From Zelopaecilomyces penicillatus (taxonomy: Eukaryota; Ascomycota; Sordariomycetes; Hypocreales; Pseudodiploosporaceae): a stretch of 64,000 nt of DNA. The notes beneath the pieces are model-generated. The model was not told the origin of the DNA and did no database searches. It saw only the letters and a program-made list of their open reading frames with translations. The first letter of the stretch is position 1; every line of letters starts with the position of its first letter. The DNA is taken from the NCBI GenBank assembly GCA_005765155.1, contig VCCP01000007.1, positions 1,939,501-2,003,500 on the forward strand, in the 5' to 3' direction. This document shows positions 23,122-33,793 of the stretch, in pieces. A program made the position numbers and the translations under genes.

Positions 23122-23982
23122 TCGTAGAGTCTGGTACATCGACACATCCCTTGCCATTGCAAAAATTGAAAATTTCCACGGCTCTATCCATTAATACTTC
23201 CCTTTTACAAAGGTACGATGACTCTCAACTTTGAATGGAGAGAGCTAGGATTGTTTAGTTCCCCAAAGAACAGCGTAGGATATGGTCTGCATTTTTAAAA
23301 GGAAAAAAAAGTCTTATACTTAATATATAGAAAAGAATAGATATGCTGTTAGTTTATTTGGATTTATATGCAATTGTTTTTACCCTCTAATTGTTTGGTC
23401 GGCGTTATGACTGGGGTATTGGATATTTTCCCGTTTTTTGTGTCATGTGTAGGGTAGGCATGCGGTGCTGGATTATGAAATGACGTTCAGATAGCCTTTT
23501 GACAGGATTCAGTTCTTTGGTCGCTTCAGATGTGATTCATTCTGAATAAACTTTCCCTTCCTTGCTCTGGTTCAGTTGAGCTCTGGCAGTGGCGGCATAG
23601 ACGTGTGAGTGAATGAGAGTCGGCCCATCCACGGATGCCTATCTGTAGCCCTGCCGTCCCCCTCCTTTGAGGCTGATCTGGTGTTTTGACCAACCAACAT
23701 CTGGTTGTTGGCGCCTATATGCACCATGAAAACAATACCTGATGGGGCTGTGTGCATGTACTGTTACATTAACTGTAAAAACCTGACAGCACATTGTGAA
23801 GCTCAGCCTCATGGGTTGATCTAGGATACAAATGTACGTTTGCCCCCACACTTACGCTTTCCCACCGTCTTTGATTTTTCTTCGTGGCAGACGCCGTTTT
23901 TGACACGGCTGCTCAATCAGGTGAAATACTGTCACGTAGAGAACATCCTCCTGGATACGTGTCTCATCATTGGTATCTTACA
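23122..23982. other. Intergenic, 3' flank of unit 3
   Basis: AT-rich flank, then the duplication-shared segment at about 23590-23820. The rest is the presumed promoter of the phosphorylase-fold gene. In-frame sequence without an ATG extends upstream from 23983 to 23884, so a further 5' exon for that gene is possible. Confidence 0.5.
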
Positions 23983-24954
23983 ATGCTGGAAGAAAGGGAC
24001 TGCACCGTTTGCTGGTTCTGCCAGAATTCCGAAATAGCATTCAAAATATTCGAGTTTTTCGACAAAGAACATGAAGGCCTGCACCCTGCATCAGGTTTTG
24101 GTCTGGTCCATTACAGGCTTGGCAGGATTGGAAAGTTCAACATTGTTGTTGTCTTCAGGCAAGCTGGTGAGCCGAAACTTAATTTGACAGCTTTGGAACT
24201 TCAAACACTATGCTGCTACTTCCCAAATCTCAAGTTGGGCCTATTCATTGGCCTTGGCGGTGGCCTGCCAACCAAAGATCCTGACCTCCAGTTAGGAGAC
24301 GTCATGGTTAGTACGCCTTTGGAGGCTGAAAGAGGTACAAGGGCGGATCGGAAAACAAAAGGTATGGCATAAAAAAACAAAGTTCATAGGCCATTTGTTC
24401 AATACTAACAACGTCTAGGAGCTGATGTATGGCGTTATCTTTTTAAATTACAAGGGATCAGCAATGGCTACCAGCAATCAATTAATACTTCGGTTTTTGC
24501 GAGCGAGAGACCATTGCCGGGAAAAGACCGCCTTTTCAACAGCAATATTGATCACTTGACTGATTGTTTAGGTGAATCTTGTTCAGAAAACCCATCTTAC
24601 CTCGTTGATTGGCGTCGTCGGAAGGAATACAAATTGTACCCCACAGTGCACTATGGGCGCATAAGTACAGAAAACAATGCAAAGTCATCGCCATTTTCTC
24701 GACACAAGGTTAAAAAAGAAGAAAATGTTCTATGCCATATGGAGGGGGCGACCGATTTGATTGACAGCTTTCCGCTTTTGCTCATCTGTGGAATCCGAGA
24801 CTATGCAGATTCCCATAGCAACAATGCTTGGGAGGGCTACGCAATTCAGATGGCAATAGACTATGCTCGAGATCTTTTTTGGAAAGTCAATCCAGAAGAT
24901 GCGATTATAGAGCACTGGTTAAAAGACCATTCAACATTAATTTCCATAGATTAG
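23983..24954 (+). CDS. Phosphorylase-fold (PNP/UDP-like) protein
   Basis: Exons 23983-24361 and 24419-24954, with a 57 bp intron (GTATGG donor, AATACTAAC branch, GTCTAG acceptor), give 304 residues. It resembles the nucleoside-phosphorylase-like domain used by many fungal NLR-type proteins as N-terminal effector. Visible family features are the H-Y-R-L-G-R-I-G strand, a G-L-F-I-G-L-G-G-G-L-P phosphate-loop-like segment (about 88-98), the L-G-D-V-M-V-S block and a final helix ending about A-R-D-L-F-W. It is divergent: the usual entry motif W-x-C-A-L-P is replaced. No NB-ARC or NACHT domain follows. The stop is 117 bp before the start of the next gene on the same strand, so it may be an N-terminal part of one fused gene; I could not find a consistent intron to join them. 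Confidence 0.65.
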
Positions 24955-25071
24955 TGGCCTGACTTTCTTTTGTAGCGACAACATGAATATTCCCTTTTTG
25001 ACTGATGCGATTTCGTGATTGATGTAGAAGAGCAAGAAGATGTGCCGAGCACGCCTTCTGCGCCCCGAAGA

Positions 25072-28000
25072 ATGCCACCTTTGGACAATGTATCAGATAT
25101 CATTTGCATTTTGTATCCTTGTACGGATGTGACGCGCCATGAGGTTCGGCAAATAGCCCTGAACAACTCTGCTTATACAATCAGCAAGGCCGAAGCAGAG
25201 ACTTTTGATCTTGTTCATGGTGAACAGAATCATAGAGGGAATGAGGCCGCTTACTACTGGGAGACGTCAGATTTTGGAGACTATGCACTGGTACTTAGGC
25301 ATTCGGTGCAAGCCAAAAATCGTGCGACTGGACACACATTTGGGCTTGACAAGTCCCTCTGCGATGTGACATTTTCTCACCAATCCGGAGTGTCAAGCAA
25401 TGTTCTTTTCAGTATCCGCATTAATAATTCTGGGCAACTTCTGTTTAGCGACGCTTCCACGACCGAAGCACTTGTTGATACTGTAAATCTGTACGGAAGC
25501 TCAACTAGCTTTGCATTTTCGCCAGGGAATAGGCTTGTCTCGGGCTCAGTTATCGCCATCAACGAACCCGAAAAGACAAGCGGTTTGGCATTCCGCACTT
25601 CCGTTTCGCTAGGAAGTAGTGCGTGTAGCCAAGTCAGTAACACCGCTCGGCCTGCTATACCACACCAAGAAGTACGTCAGGATCGGTTAAACTTGTCCGT
25701 AAACAATGTCATAAGGAAGGAAGCTGAGCTGAGTGAGCTGCACTCTCCTTTGGATACATTCCAATTCACATATACCAGGAAAAGCCATACTGGCTTGTCT
25801 AGCGATGACAATTCTGATTACCACCTTGGTTTTGCTAAACCAAGATCAAAGGGAATCGTTAAGCATGATGGGAAACAGATTTATCGCGACGACTCTTTGC
25901 TATTCGGAACAGGGCCTATCTCGGCATTCCATCCTCCAAAATATCAACAAGACGTCGTCATCAATCAGTGGCCCATGCCCGCAAAATTCTTCTGTCCTCA
26001 GTGCCATTATCAATCCCCTGGAGAGTCCGGACTTCGGCGCCACATCAGAACCAATCATAGAAGAATGGTGATGGTGACGAGATATGTCTGTCGTGATCCT
26101 GCAACAGTAGGCCTGAATTCAGATCTTGAAATTTACTATCCAATTTCTGATTGCAGGCCCTGTTCATCTGATAAGCAATATTCTAGTTACTACAATGCCA
26201 TTGCCCATTTGCGACGGAGGCACTTTAATCGAAAACGTGGTCCCGGTCGTCTGAAGCACGTGGAGGATCCAGATGAAAGACGTCGGAAAGAACAGGGCGT
26301 CTGGCCATCAATAGCTGACCTAAAGCCATGGTTCAAAGAGATCCAATGTTACGTAGATGACTCTGGTAGAATAGTTGAGGTGGAAGACGAAAATGATGAG
26401 AGTTCAGGCGTCTCTAAGTTGGCTAATGATATTGGCGGTGGTGTGTCCAGCCCAGAGAACGAGTCCATGGCAGAGCAGTCACACGCTACGTATAGTGTCG
26501 TGGATGATTACGATTCTATTGGCACAATGAGCGACATCGAAAGTGTCTTCTCTGACGGCTCGCTTCCATCCTCGCAGTCGTCCCACTCTGGCACCATTCA
26601 CCACATTGCGATTACAGAACTGGCTCATATGCTTCACCAAGACAGTGAGCTCAACGAGGCTTTCGTCGTAGCTATCGATAAAGTTGGTCTGGAACGATGT
26701 CAACGAAACTTTGCACGATTCCTCAGAAGATGCGGGAAAAGTCTGGTGAGGGAAGCCTCGACAGATGTGCAGAACCAGGCAGCGCGGTTTGTCTCGACCT
26801 CAGCACGGCGAGTGTCAGTATTGATGGCGCAAAACGCTCGGCAAGTGCCCGAATTGGTGATGCCACCAGAAGAACTTGTAATAGGGGAAAAAAGGCTAGA
26901 CGACTGGCTGCTGTCGCAGAACTTTGTTGACGTCGACAAGTCCGACGATGTGACCAACTACATGCCCGTTGGCCTTCATTTGGAAGGCCAAGTGGGTGAG
27001 GCGCTCTCTGAAGAGAGTGATTCAGATGTATCCGATACCAACAAGCGGACGCAGCCGATAGCCCTGAGTCAAATGAAGAACTTTATGGCTTCGTCTCAGG
27101 CGTTCTCAGACCTGAGGACCGGATTCCGGAAATGGATCCAGCTGGATCGAGAGCCAGATGGATCTAACGCTAATTCTGCCATGGACCACGACAAAAAAGG
27201 CGTCGAACAGATCACAAATCCTGAAAATCACTGGCCCGATAGTCTGATTAACATATTTGATCCATCTCCTGATCAGGAGGCTCTCCTTACTCATGAAATC
27301 CACTACGTTGAAAACCTCATTTACAATAGTCTACGCGATATCTGGCATGTCTCCGTCGATACGATAAGCTCCAAGAAAGGCACGACCATAGTAGCCTACA
27401 TTTGTCTCATCAACTTAGCCAGCGCAAATGATAAATCCGCCATATTCATTCCGCCTGATGACGACCTGCAGGGTCGTCTTGCTAGAGTAATTCATGAGCT
27501 GGAGATGACTCTGACCAGCCACATAATCCCAAAGCTGGTCATTCCTTGCAAATTTATGCCAGAGGTATTGTCTTCAGCCCTCCACAGGAAAGAGCTGCTT
27601 CAGATTACAAGTAGACTCGACGAGGTCGAACTTGCCAAGTACTCAGCTTCCAACTATACCAGGCACCTTCCTCAAACTCCCATGGAGATTAACATTGCAA
27701 ACCTGTGGGTAGGGATTCTCCAGATTCCGCTCAAGTCTATCAATCGCCACGATAGCTTCGTCGCTCTCGGTGGCGACTCGCTTAGTACCATAAGACTTGT
27801 CTCAAAAGCGCGCACCCAAGGCATCCTATTCTCTATCAAAGACGTATTTGACGACCCGCGTCTATCTACACTTGCTACGAAAGCCAGGGAAACCAGCGAG
27901 AATGATGCTAAATCCAGCCATGTTTCTTTACCATTTCGATTACTAGACGAACAGACTGTAGCGCAATGCCGGTTGAGGTTTGGAGAGCTTCTCGAGGATG

Positions 28001-30796
28001 CATATCCCGTAAGCAATAACCAGGAAAGTCTTATGGCGTTGTCCGTAAACCAGCCTGGCTCAAATATTGCCAAATGTGTCTACTCTCTGCCTGATACTAT
28101 AGATATAGCGCGATTTCAAGCTACTTGGCAGCGTATCGTTGCCTTGTGTCCTATTCTGCGCTCACAAATTGTCCTTCTCAATGACGGCCAATGCGTACAA
28201 GCTGTACTCAGTAATGACATTGACTGGCAATCTACCGAGAGACTTGACATCAGTCATGCCATCAATAACGCCAAAGAGACGCAAATGTCTTATGGCTCAC
28301 CGCTGTCTCAGTACTCCATGGCCCAAGATAAAGATGGCAACAACTACTTCCTCTGGACTATTCATCACGCTGTTCATGATGACTGGACTTTGCTGCTTCT
28401 TCTCAACGCTTGTCAGTGCGCTTATAACAATCTTGAGATCCGAACACTGCGACCTTACTCAAACTTCGTCAAGTATATGACGTATAATAACAATCAGGTC
28501 GCTCTTCTATACTGGGCTAAACAACTCCAAGGCTTCAAGAAATCTTCAGTCCTGTTGCTAGAGTCTATTCCATTGAATTATGGTGTCAAGTGCTCTGTTC
28601 GAAGGGACTTCCGAACCATAACGTCTCAGACCCTTGCTCAGACTAGGGCTTCTGTAATACGAGCCGCCTGGTCCATCGTGACTGCCATTAACTGCAAGTC
28701 TCTGGATGTGTGTTTCGGCGCCGTCAACTCGGGTAGACAGGCACCTGTTGACGACTTGGTAGATACTCCTGGTCCTGTAATCACCATGGTGCCTGTCCGC
28801 GTATGTCTTGATTTGAATCAGCCAATTCGCGATTACTTACAGGAAATACAGGATCAGGCCAAAGAAATGGTTCCGTATGAGCAGTATGGTTTGCATAAAA
28901 TTGCAGAGATCAATGCTGACACCAAAGCTGCATGCGACTTCGCTCAGTTACTCGTCATTCGGCCTGTGCAAAATCTGACAGCCAGACTGATAACTTCTAG
29001 AGTTGATATAATGACATTAACATCCAAGCATGCCGAAAATAACGATAAAGCACAACTGTACGGCGAATATCCTCTTGTCATACAGTGCAGCGTACTGGAC
29101 ACCAACCGCACCAATCTTGTCCTCACCGACAATACAGGCATGTTGGGTCGAGAGCGTCTAGTCATTCTTGGCCAGCAGTTTGAACAAGTGCTTCAGCAGC
29201 TTTCATCTGCAAGAGCAGACGTAGCACTCGGCTCTATCACAGTACAAAATCTTTTAGATCTCTCGCCCTCGGATTCTCGACAGCCGAAGAAGGGTGTCTC
29301 TTCAGAGAGTTCTGAACAATTAAGCCTTTACGATCTGATTGGGCTACAAACCCCTATCTCAACTGAAAATGAGGCCGTACACCATGCTATTGTTTCCGCT
29401 GAAAACCTTGCGCAAAAACCCGAAGCATCTTCCCAAGATGAGCATATCCAATATATGAAGACTGATGATAACCCAAACATTGAGACATGCGCAACTCTGA
29501 TACCAAATAGAACTATCACAGGTATGAACCGTTTTACAGTTTAATGACTTCGTTGCAAGTTGTTACTGACATTATGGATCATAGGGTTACACATGTTTTT
29601 ATCATTCCCTGCACTTGTTGAGGGTCTCCTGCCCTCCTTCTTCACGAATTTATGTAGGCCAGAGCCACCAATACCGCCAAATAGGGTTCGAGCACGATGG
29701 AAATGTGTAAGAAAACCACGCTAATCTACTTGTTGAAGGCGGTTCTACGACGGTTGATCGCTAACCTTCTATCAGGCATGCGGCATGCAATTGTTTGACG
29801 ACTTTATTGAGCTAAAGCCAGGCGCTGTGTCTGCGTTAGAGAACGAGCTTCAGGAGCAGTACACAGGAAGCCAGGTGCAGAGATCATCTCAAACAACCGG
29901 TAATGTTGGGAATTTTTTTTCTCAGACATTAACAACTCTGAGCGCATGGTCGAGCCAATTCAACAAAACCGCATCTCTTCTACCAAAGTCCAACATATCC
30001 AACAGCGCTCAAGCGGGAAATCAAGCCCAGGGTGGTACACATCACCCAAGTCAGGCCGGTAATCAAGACATTTTGCACCTTATGCTCTGTGTGGATAAGG
30101 GCCTCTCAGGAGCGCCACTCTTTCAGGAACGCCTTGCAGACATCACCACTGATCGTCAGCTATTTATGTTCTTGAGGTCTGAGTATAGTAAGAAATGGCG
30201 TCCGGGCTTTTGGCTTACTCTTAGGAGTATTCAATCACTTTCACTTACACGAGTAAGTCACACTACTAGATTCCATAAAAGTGCAGGTAAACTAACCGAT
30301 TTGGCTCCTTTAGTTCAGCGTCAATCTCAGTGAGTACACTGATGTTCACGAACACAGCTTCACCTGCAGCGGAAAATGCGTTTGTCTCCCGTCCCTTGAT
30401 AGACTTGACAAAGAGTATTCCTGCGAGCCCGCACCGAAGCAAGATATTGGCCTGATACCAGCAATCGGACCGAGTCTGCTTACACACCATCTGCTTCAGC
30501 CAGAGTGTATCAACGAAAGACAAAAGAATATTCTTGCACAGTTGCCTAAGCGAACGTGTGGGCGTCTGGCAGCAATGGATGATCAGGCTGCAATAGGCTG
30601 GGGCCTGTACTTTAAAGAAGGCTGGCACTGGATAAGCATCTGCGTTGTCGTTTCACTGTTGGCAACCGTCGGTTTGGTATCCGGTATTTCTTGGTCTGTG
30701 GTTAAACACCATATTCAAGGAGGACTTGCGATTACGGCGACTTGTATGAATTTGGGGTCGTTGTATTTGGGGTATTTGGCACTGAGATGTAGGTAG
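25072..30796 (+). CDS. Chimeric FHA-like/C2H2/NRPS-fragment protein with membrane C-terminus
   Basis: Exons 25072-29521, 29585-29706, 29776-30252 and 30314-30796 give 1,843 residues. Introns have GTATGA/ATCATAG, GTAAGA/TATCAG and GTAAGT/TTTAG with CTAAC-type branches. Regions in order: FHA-like (about 70-165, with F-G-x-D-x-x-x-C-D and V-S-S-N); C2H2 fingers (C308-x2-C-x12-H-x4-H; C361-x2-C-x14-H-x4-H); a helical fungal domain (about 510-585); the C-terminal subdomain of an NRPS adenylation domain (about 735-860) without its catalytic core; a carrier domain (about 870-945) with LGGDS, Ser903 being the pantetheine site; a condensation domain (about 970-1400) with H-H-A-V-H-D-D at 1098-1104; then a C-C-G-type CG..LFDDF block (from 1525) and two hydrophobic segments near 1790-1811 and 1820-1840. 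The FHA/finger/DDF parts belong to a fungal architecture I recognise only in general terms; the NRPS piece looks inserted. Alternative starts upstream are not excluded. Confidence 0.75.
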
Positions 30797-31185
30797 CTGA
30801 GCCGGCACGAGCCGGCACGAGGATATGACATCAAATGTGCCTACTCTTGCTGGATTGTCTTTTGAACAAAGTAACAAGAGGAGAGAGACTGGGCCACATA
30901 CAATTAGGGGACTCTCTGAACTTTCGTATTGTCGTACCAACTCAAGGCTTTTGGTGGAGGGATATTAAGCAGAAATATGTTTAGCTCTCTCTGACCACAT
31001 TTCATATTGCTTTTTCTGATGCAGCTAATAATTGTGGGCTCCCGCCTGTTTAGTATTAGTTCATCGCTGAAGACAATCGGATAGTTACTAGCTTTTCCAG
31101 GATACCTATATACATAAGTACATTGGATACTATATAATTACTTAGATAGTCACCGTAGGCAAGGTGACGTATATATACCGGGCCA

Positions 31186-31405
31186 TCATTCCTCTTCGAC
31201 ACGAATCGATAGCGCTGTAAGTTTATCTCCGTTCTCTTCCACCTCATATATCACATTCTGACCCTCGTAGAGCTCCTCATATCCTGCAGCGGTAACTTGT
31301 ACCTTGTGAACAAAAACCTCCTTACCATTCATCAGCTTGACTGATAAGCCCATATCCCTTTCCGTCGCGGTACCACTTCACGATACCTTCGTTTCGACTT
31401 GCCAT
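31186..31405 (-). pseudogene. Cold-shock-domain (CspA-like) gene, copy 1, frameshifted
   Basis: Read from 31405 on the minus strand, the frame starts M-A-S-R-N-E-G-I-V-K-W and reaches K-G-Y-G-L-I (RNP1), then stops after about 27 codons. A 1-nt shift restores V-F-V-H (RNP2) and a G-Y-E-E-L-x-E-G-Q-x-V-x-Y-E-V run to a stop at 31186. The total, about 72 codons, is the length of a bacterial-type CspA protein. These proteins are small single-stranded nucleic-acid-binding β-barrels. A splice explanation would need a 23 nt intron that deletes RNP2, so it is almost certainly broken or misassembled. Confidence 0.75.
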
Positions 31406-31884
31406 GGCTTTCTAATAATAGGTATTGCCTACTACAGCAGATCAGGTGTTGTTTGGTGGGTTCATGGCCTTTCTCCAGCGTGCTTTTCCAACTTACGCAC
31501 AAGAGAGATCTTGATGTTGTGATAAAGGATGGAGAAGGGGGTGGGAGGACAAAGAAGTGAGCTGTTTTTTCCCCTTGGGAGTGTGAAAGAGCAGACTGCT
31601 AACTTGTCTTAAAGAGAGAAATAACAAGAGGAAGAACGTAGCCAAGATAGCGCGAGCGGCCGTTTGAGCTTTCTTATACTTTTTGCGCATTGTAGGGAAA
31701 TTGATCATCCGTCACATGGTGTGGGCAATATGCGGGGCCAGGTGCAGGTTGGTAGTATTTCAGCTTCCCTTAGCGGATTGCTTAGTTTGCCGTGCCGCGT
31801 CCGATGTAGATAAACCATGGAAAGATTTGACATAATAGCGTGACGTAATGAGGCGTTTCTGTCACTTCTTCAACAAACGTGTTT

Positions 31885-31990
31885 AAAGTTCTATCTCATC
31901 GGCTATAATCGATATTGTATCTGGCATTTCTTGGTAAGTGATTAGGAACGATATTCAAGGTAGACTTGCAGTTATGATAATATAGAAAAA
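31885..31990 (+). pseudogene. Relic of the chimeric gene's last exon
   Basis: It aligns base for base with about 30649-30745, sharing GGCATTTCTTGG / GGTATTTCTTGG and ATATTCAAGG. Differences are mostly C-to-T and G-to-A (for example GATTACGGCG became GTTATGATA-like), as expected from RIP-type decay. Non-coding. Confidence 0.7.
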
Positions 31991-32155
31991 TATAGGATTG
32001 TTATATTTTAGGATTCCAAGCTTTTTAATACTGGTAGCTCGTGATGCAAATACACTGAATCTACTACAGTTTGATAGCAAATAATTAGTATGATCACCGA
32101 CGTTGACTATTATATATCCTACAGCACTCGATAGAACCAAGCTACAGAGTCAGTT

Positions 32156-32420
32156 TTAATAGTGTGTTATAATGATATTTGAATAATATTCTTTTTCCTT
32201 TTTATTCTTAATCTGAATTGAAGTCGCCCGCCGTTTACCGGCTTTCAGTTCCTCTATATATGAGATTGTCTGGCCACTTTGGAGATCTCTTAGGCCTACC
32301 TCGTCAAGGGCGTCCATATGAACAAACAAGTCCTCGCTTCTTTCGTCATCTGGCGCTATAAATCCATGTTGCTTTTATAAGATTAAACGACTTGACGCTG
32401 CTAGTTTTCCGTTCTGCCAT
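32156..32420 (-). pseudogene. Cold-shock-domain (CspA-like) gene, copy 2, frameshifted
   Basis: From 32420 the frame begins M-A-E-R-K-T-S-S-V-K-S-F-N and is lost just before the RNP1 segment. In the next frame it continues H-G-F-I-A-P-D-D, then D-L-F-V-H (RNP2) and a typical G-L-R-D-L-Q-S-G-Q-T-I stretch, ending about 25 AT-rich codons later. The break is in a different place from copy 1, so the two inactivations are independent. It is tandem with copy 1 and oriented the same way. Confidence 0.75.
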
Positions 32421-33380
32421 GTTGAATGAAGATGTTTTTACTTTCGCTATAAACGAGGCATATATTGTTAATTTTGTGTTATGGGGATGTGAAATTAGTA
32501 TCGCCCATAGCGGTGTAATACCTTCTGGGTCAAAAGAAAAACTCTTGTTGTATGTTGTTGTTGTGTGTTTTAGAGGGTGAGTGGTGGCATATAACAACAG
32601 AGCGCTGCGGTGTGTCTTGAAGAATGTGTAGCAAGAGGGGGAATACAACAACACGTTAATAGGGGGCTGTTCTGCTTTTATGATGCAGAAAGCGGATTAC
32701 GTGATATAATAGCATACGAATGGGACACATGGAGCCTGAAGAAGAAAAAGTAGAGCCCCTATGATGGCTCTACGCTTGTGGGCACGTAAACACCAAGTAT
32801 GCGCTCACACTAGAAGAAGACTAGCTACAATATAGCTCAACAGCTTTGATAATTCCGGTTTAGCATTAGAAATTGACAACGATGTGTTTGTATTATGCGG
32901 GGCTGGGTAGCATTTCAGCTTGTCCCAGCACGCCTTGTTGTGCCATTTTCTGTGACGTAGCTATTAGTTATTGGATCAGAGGGTTTGATGATGGATTGCG
33001 GAGCCCGTAAGCGGGCGTTTAAAAGCTAGTGTTATTATTACAAAGTAAATATGAGGTTTGTTCCACTTTAGCCTGCCATTTTATTAGTTGATTTTTGTAA
33101 ATGGACTGTTTTGATCCTGTAACTCCACCTTATGCAACTAGCGATAAAAAAACAAGTATTACACTTTCATACTGGTGCAGGCATCCCGGCTCTACAATCC
33201 ATTTACGTACGTAGGTATAGGTAAATACACTAAAACCCCAGTGTATCAATTCTCAAGTCTTGCTTTCAAAAGCAATTGTCAGTGTTATTCGGCAGCCTCC
33301 GAGTTTGTGTCGCCATAACACACCGCCATTTAGTTGATGTGTTTCTTTTGGTAACTACACTATTGCCTTATTGGGTATAA

Positions 33381-33530
33381 TCAACAGACGTCATCTTTAG
33401 CAAGCGCTGCCAGTTTCTGGCTTGCATCGGCGGCAAAGCCCATGGCCTTCCGGGACTCTTCCTGCTGTGGGTCATCTCGCGTCAGATACACGTGGCCACC
33501 TAACAGCGCCATCACCACTATAGCCCACAT
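33381..33530 (-). CDS. Possible 49-residue membrane/secreted peptide
   Basis: A short frame starting M-W-A-I-V-V-M-A-L-L has a hydrophobic N-terminus followed by a charged Arg/Asp/Gln segment and an Ala/Lys-rich end. Its base composition is higher in GC than the surrounding AT-rich relics. I recognise no family and there is no conservation evidence. It could instead be part of the FAD synthase 3' region or a chance frame. Confidence 0.2.
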   Translation of the reverse strand: MWAIVVMALLGGHVYLTRDDPQQEESRKAMGFAADASQKLAALAKDDVC

Positions 33531-33793
33531 CTTTGAAAGTAAATAAAACAGCAGCTCGATACTAAAACCAACGCCCAAACTGTCTTTCTATCCATTTATA
33601 TGCAGACCGCCATATCAAAACAAAACAAATCTTTCCATATACCGGACATAGACCCCTCTAGTCTTTCCATTCCTATTCCCATTCCCTTCTTCGCTCTCTC
33701 ATCTTGGCCTCATTTACCACCTCGGCTTCCCAATGTTTTGCTGGGTCTTCCACATCAACCCACCACAATATCCGCAACCCCCTTTGTATCCAT

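Larger units (their letters stand above)
19580..23820. repeat. Segmental duplication unit 3 (ZnF3 only)
   Basis: Third copy of the duplicated unit, lacking the Vps62-Nudix part. The post-Nudix flank is joined almost directly to the post-zinc-finger flank of unit 2 near 19520-19590. It carries an open zinc-finger gene and a 3' flank with the same GTGTGTGCATGTACTGTT block (about 23745-23763) as 19548-19566. Ends are approximate. Confidence 0.7.
30660..33000. repeat. Two tandem, decayed copies of [gene 3' end + cold-shock gene]
   Basis: Unit 1 comprises the 3' end of the chimeric gene (30660-30796), a cold-shock relic (31186-31405) and a GCGGGG...TTTCAGCTT segment near 31730-31770. Unit 2 repeats the order: relic of the gene end (31885-31990), cold-shock relic (32156-32420) and the same segment near 32905-32935. 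Unit 2 is much more AT-rich. A perfect direct 10-mer repeat, GCCGGCACGA twice, lies at 30801-30820 just after the chimeric gene. Confidence 0.65.

Noticed and set aside
24880..25030. Intron fusing the phosphorylase-fold gene to the chimeric gene
   Set aside because: No donor-acceptor pair tried here keeps the frame with acceptable consensus; left as two genes but noted as a finding.
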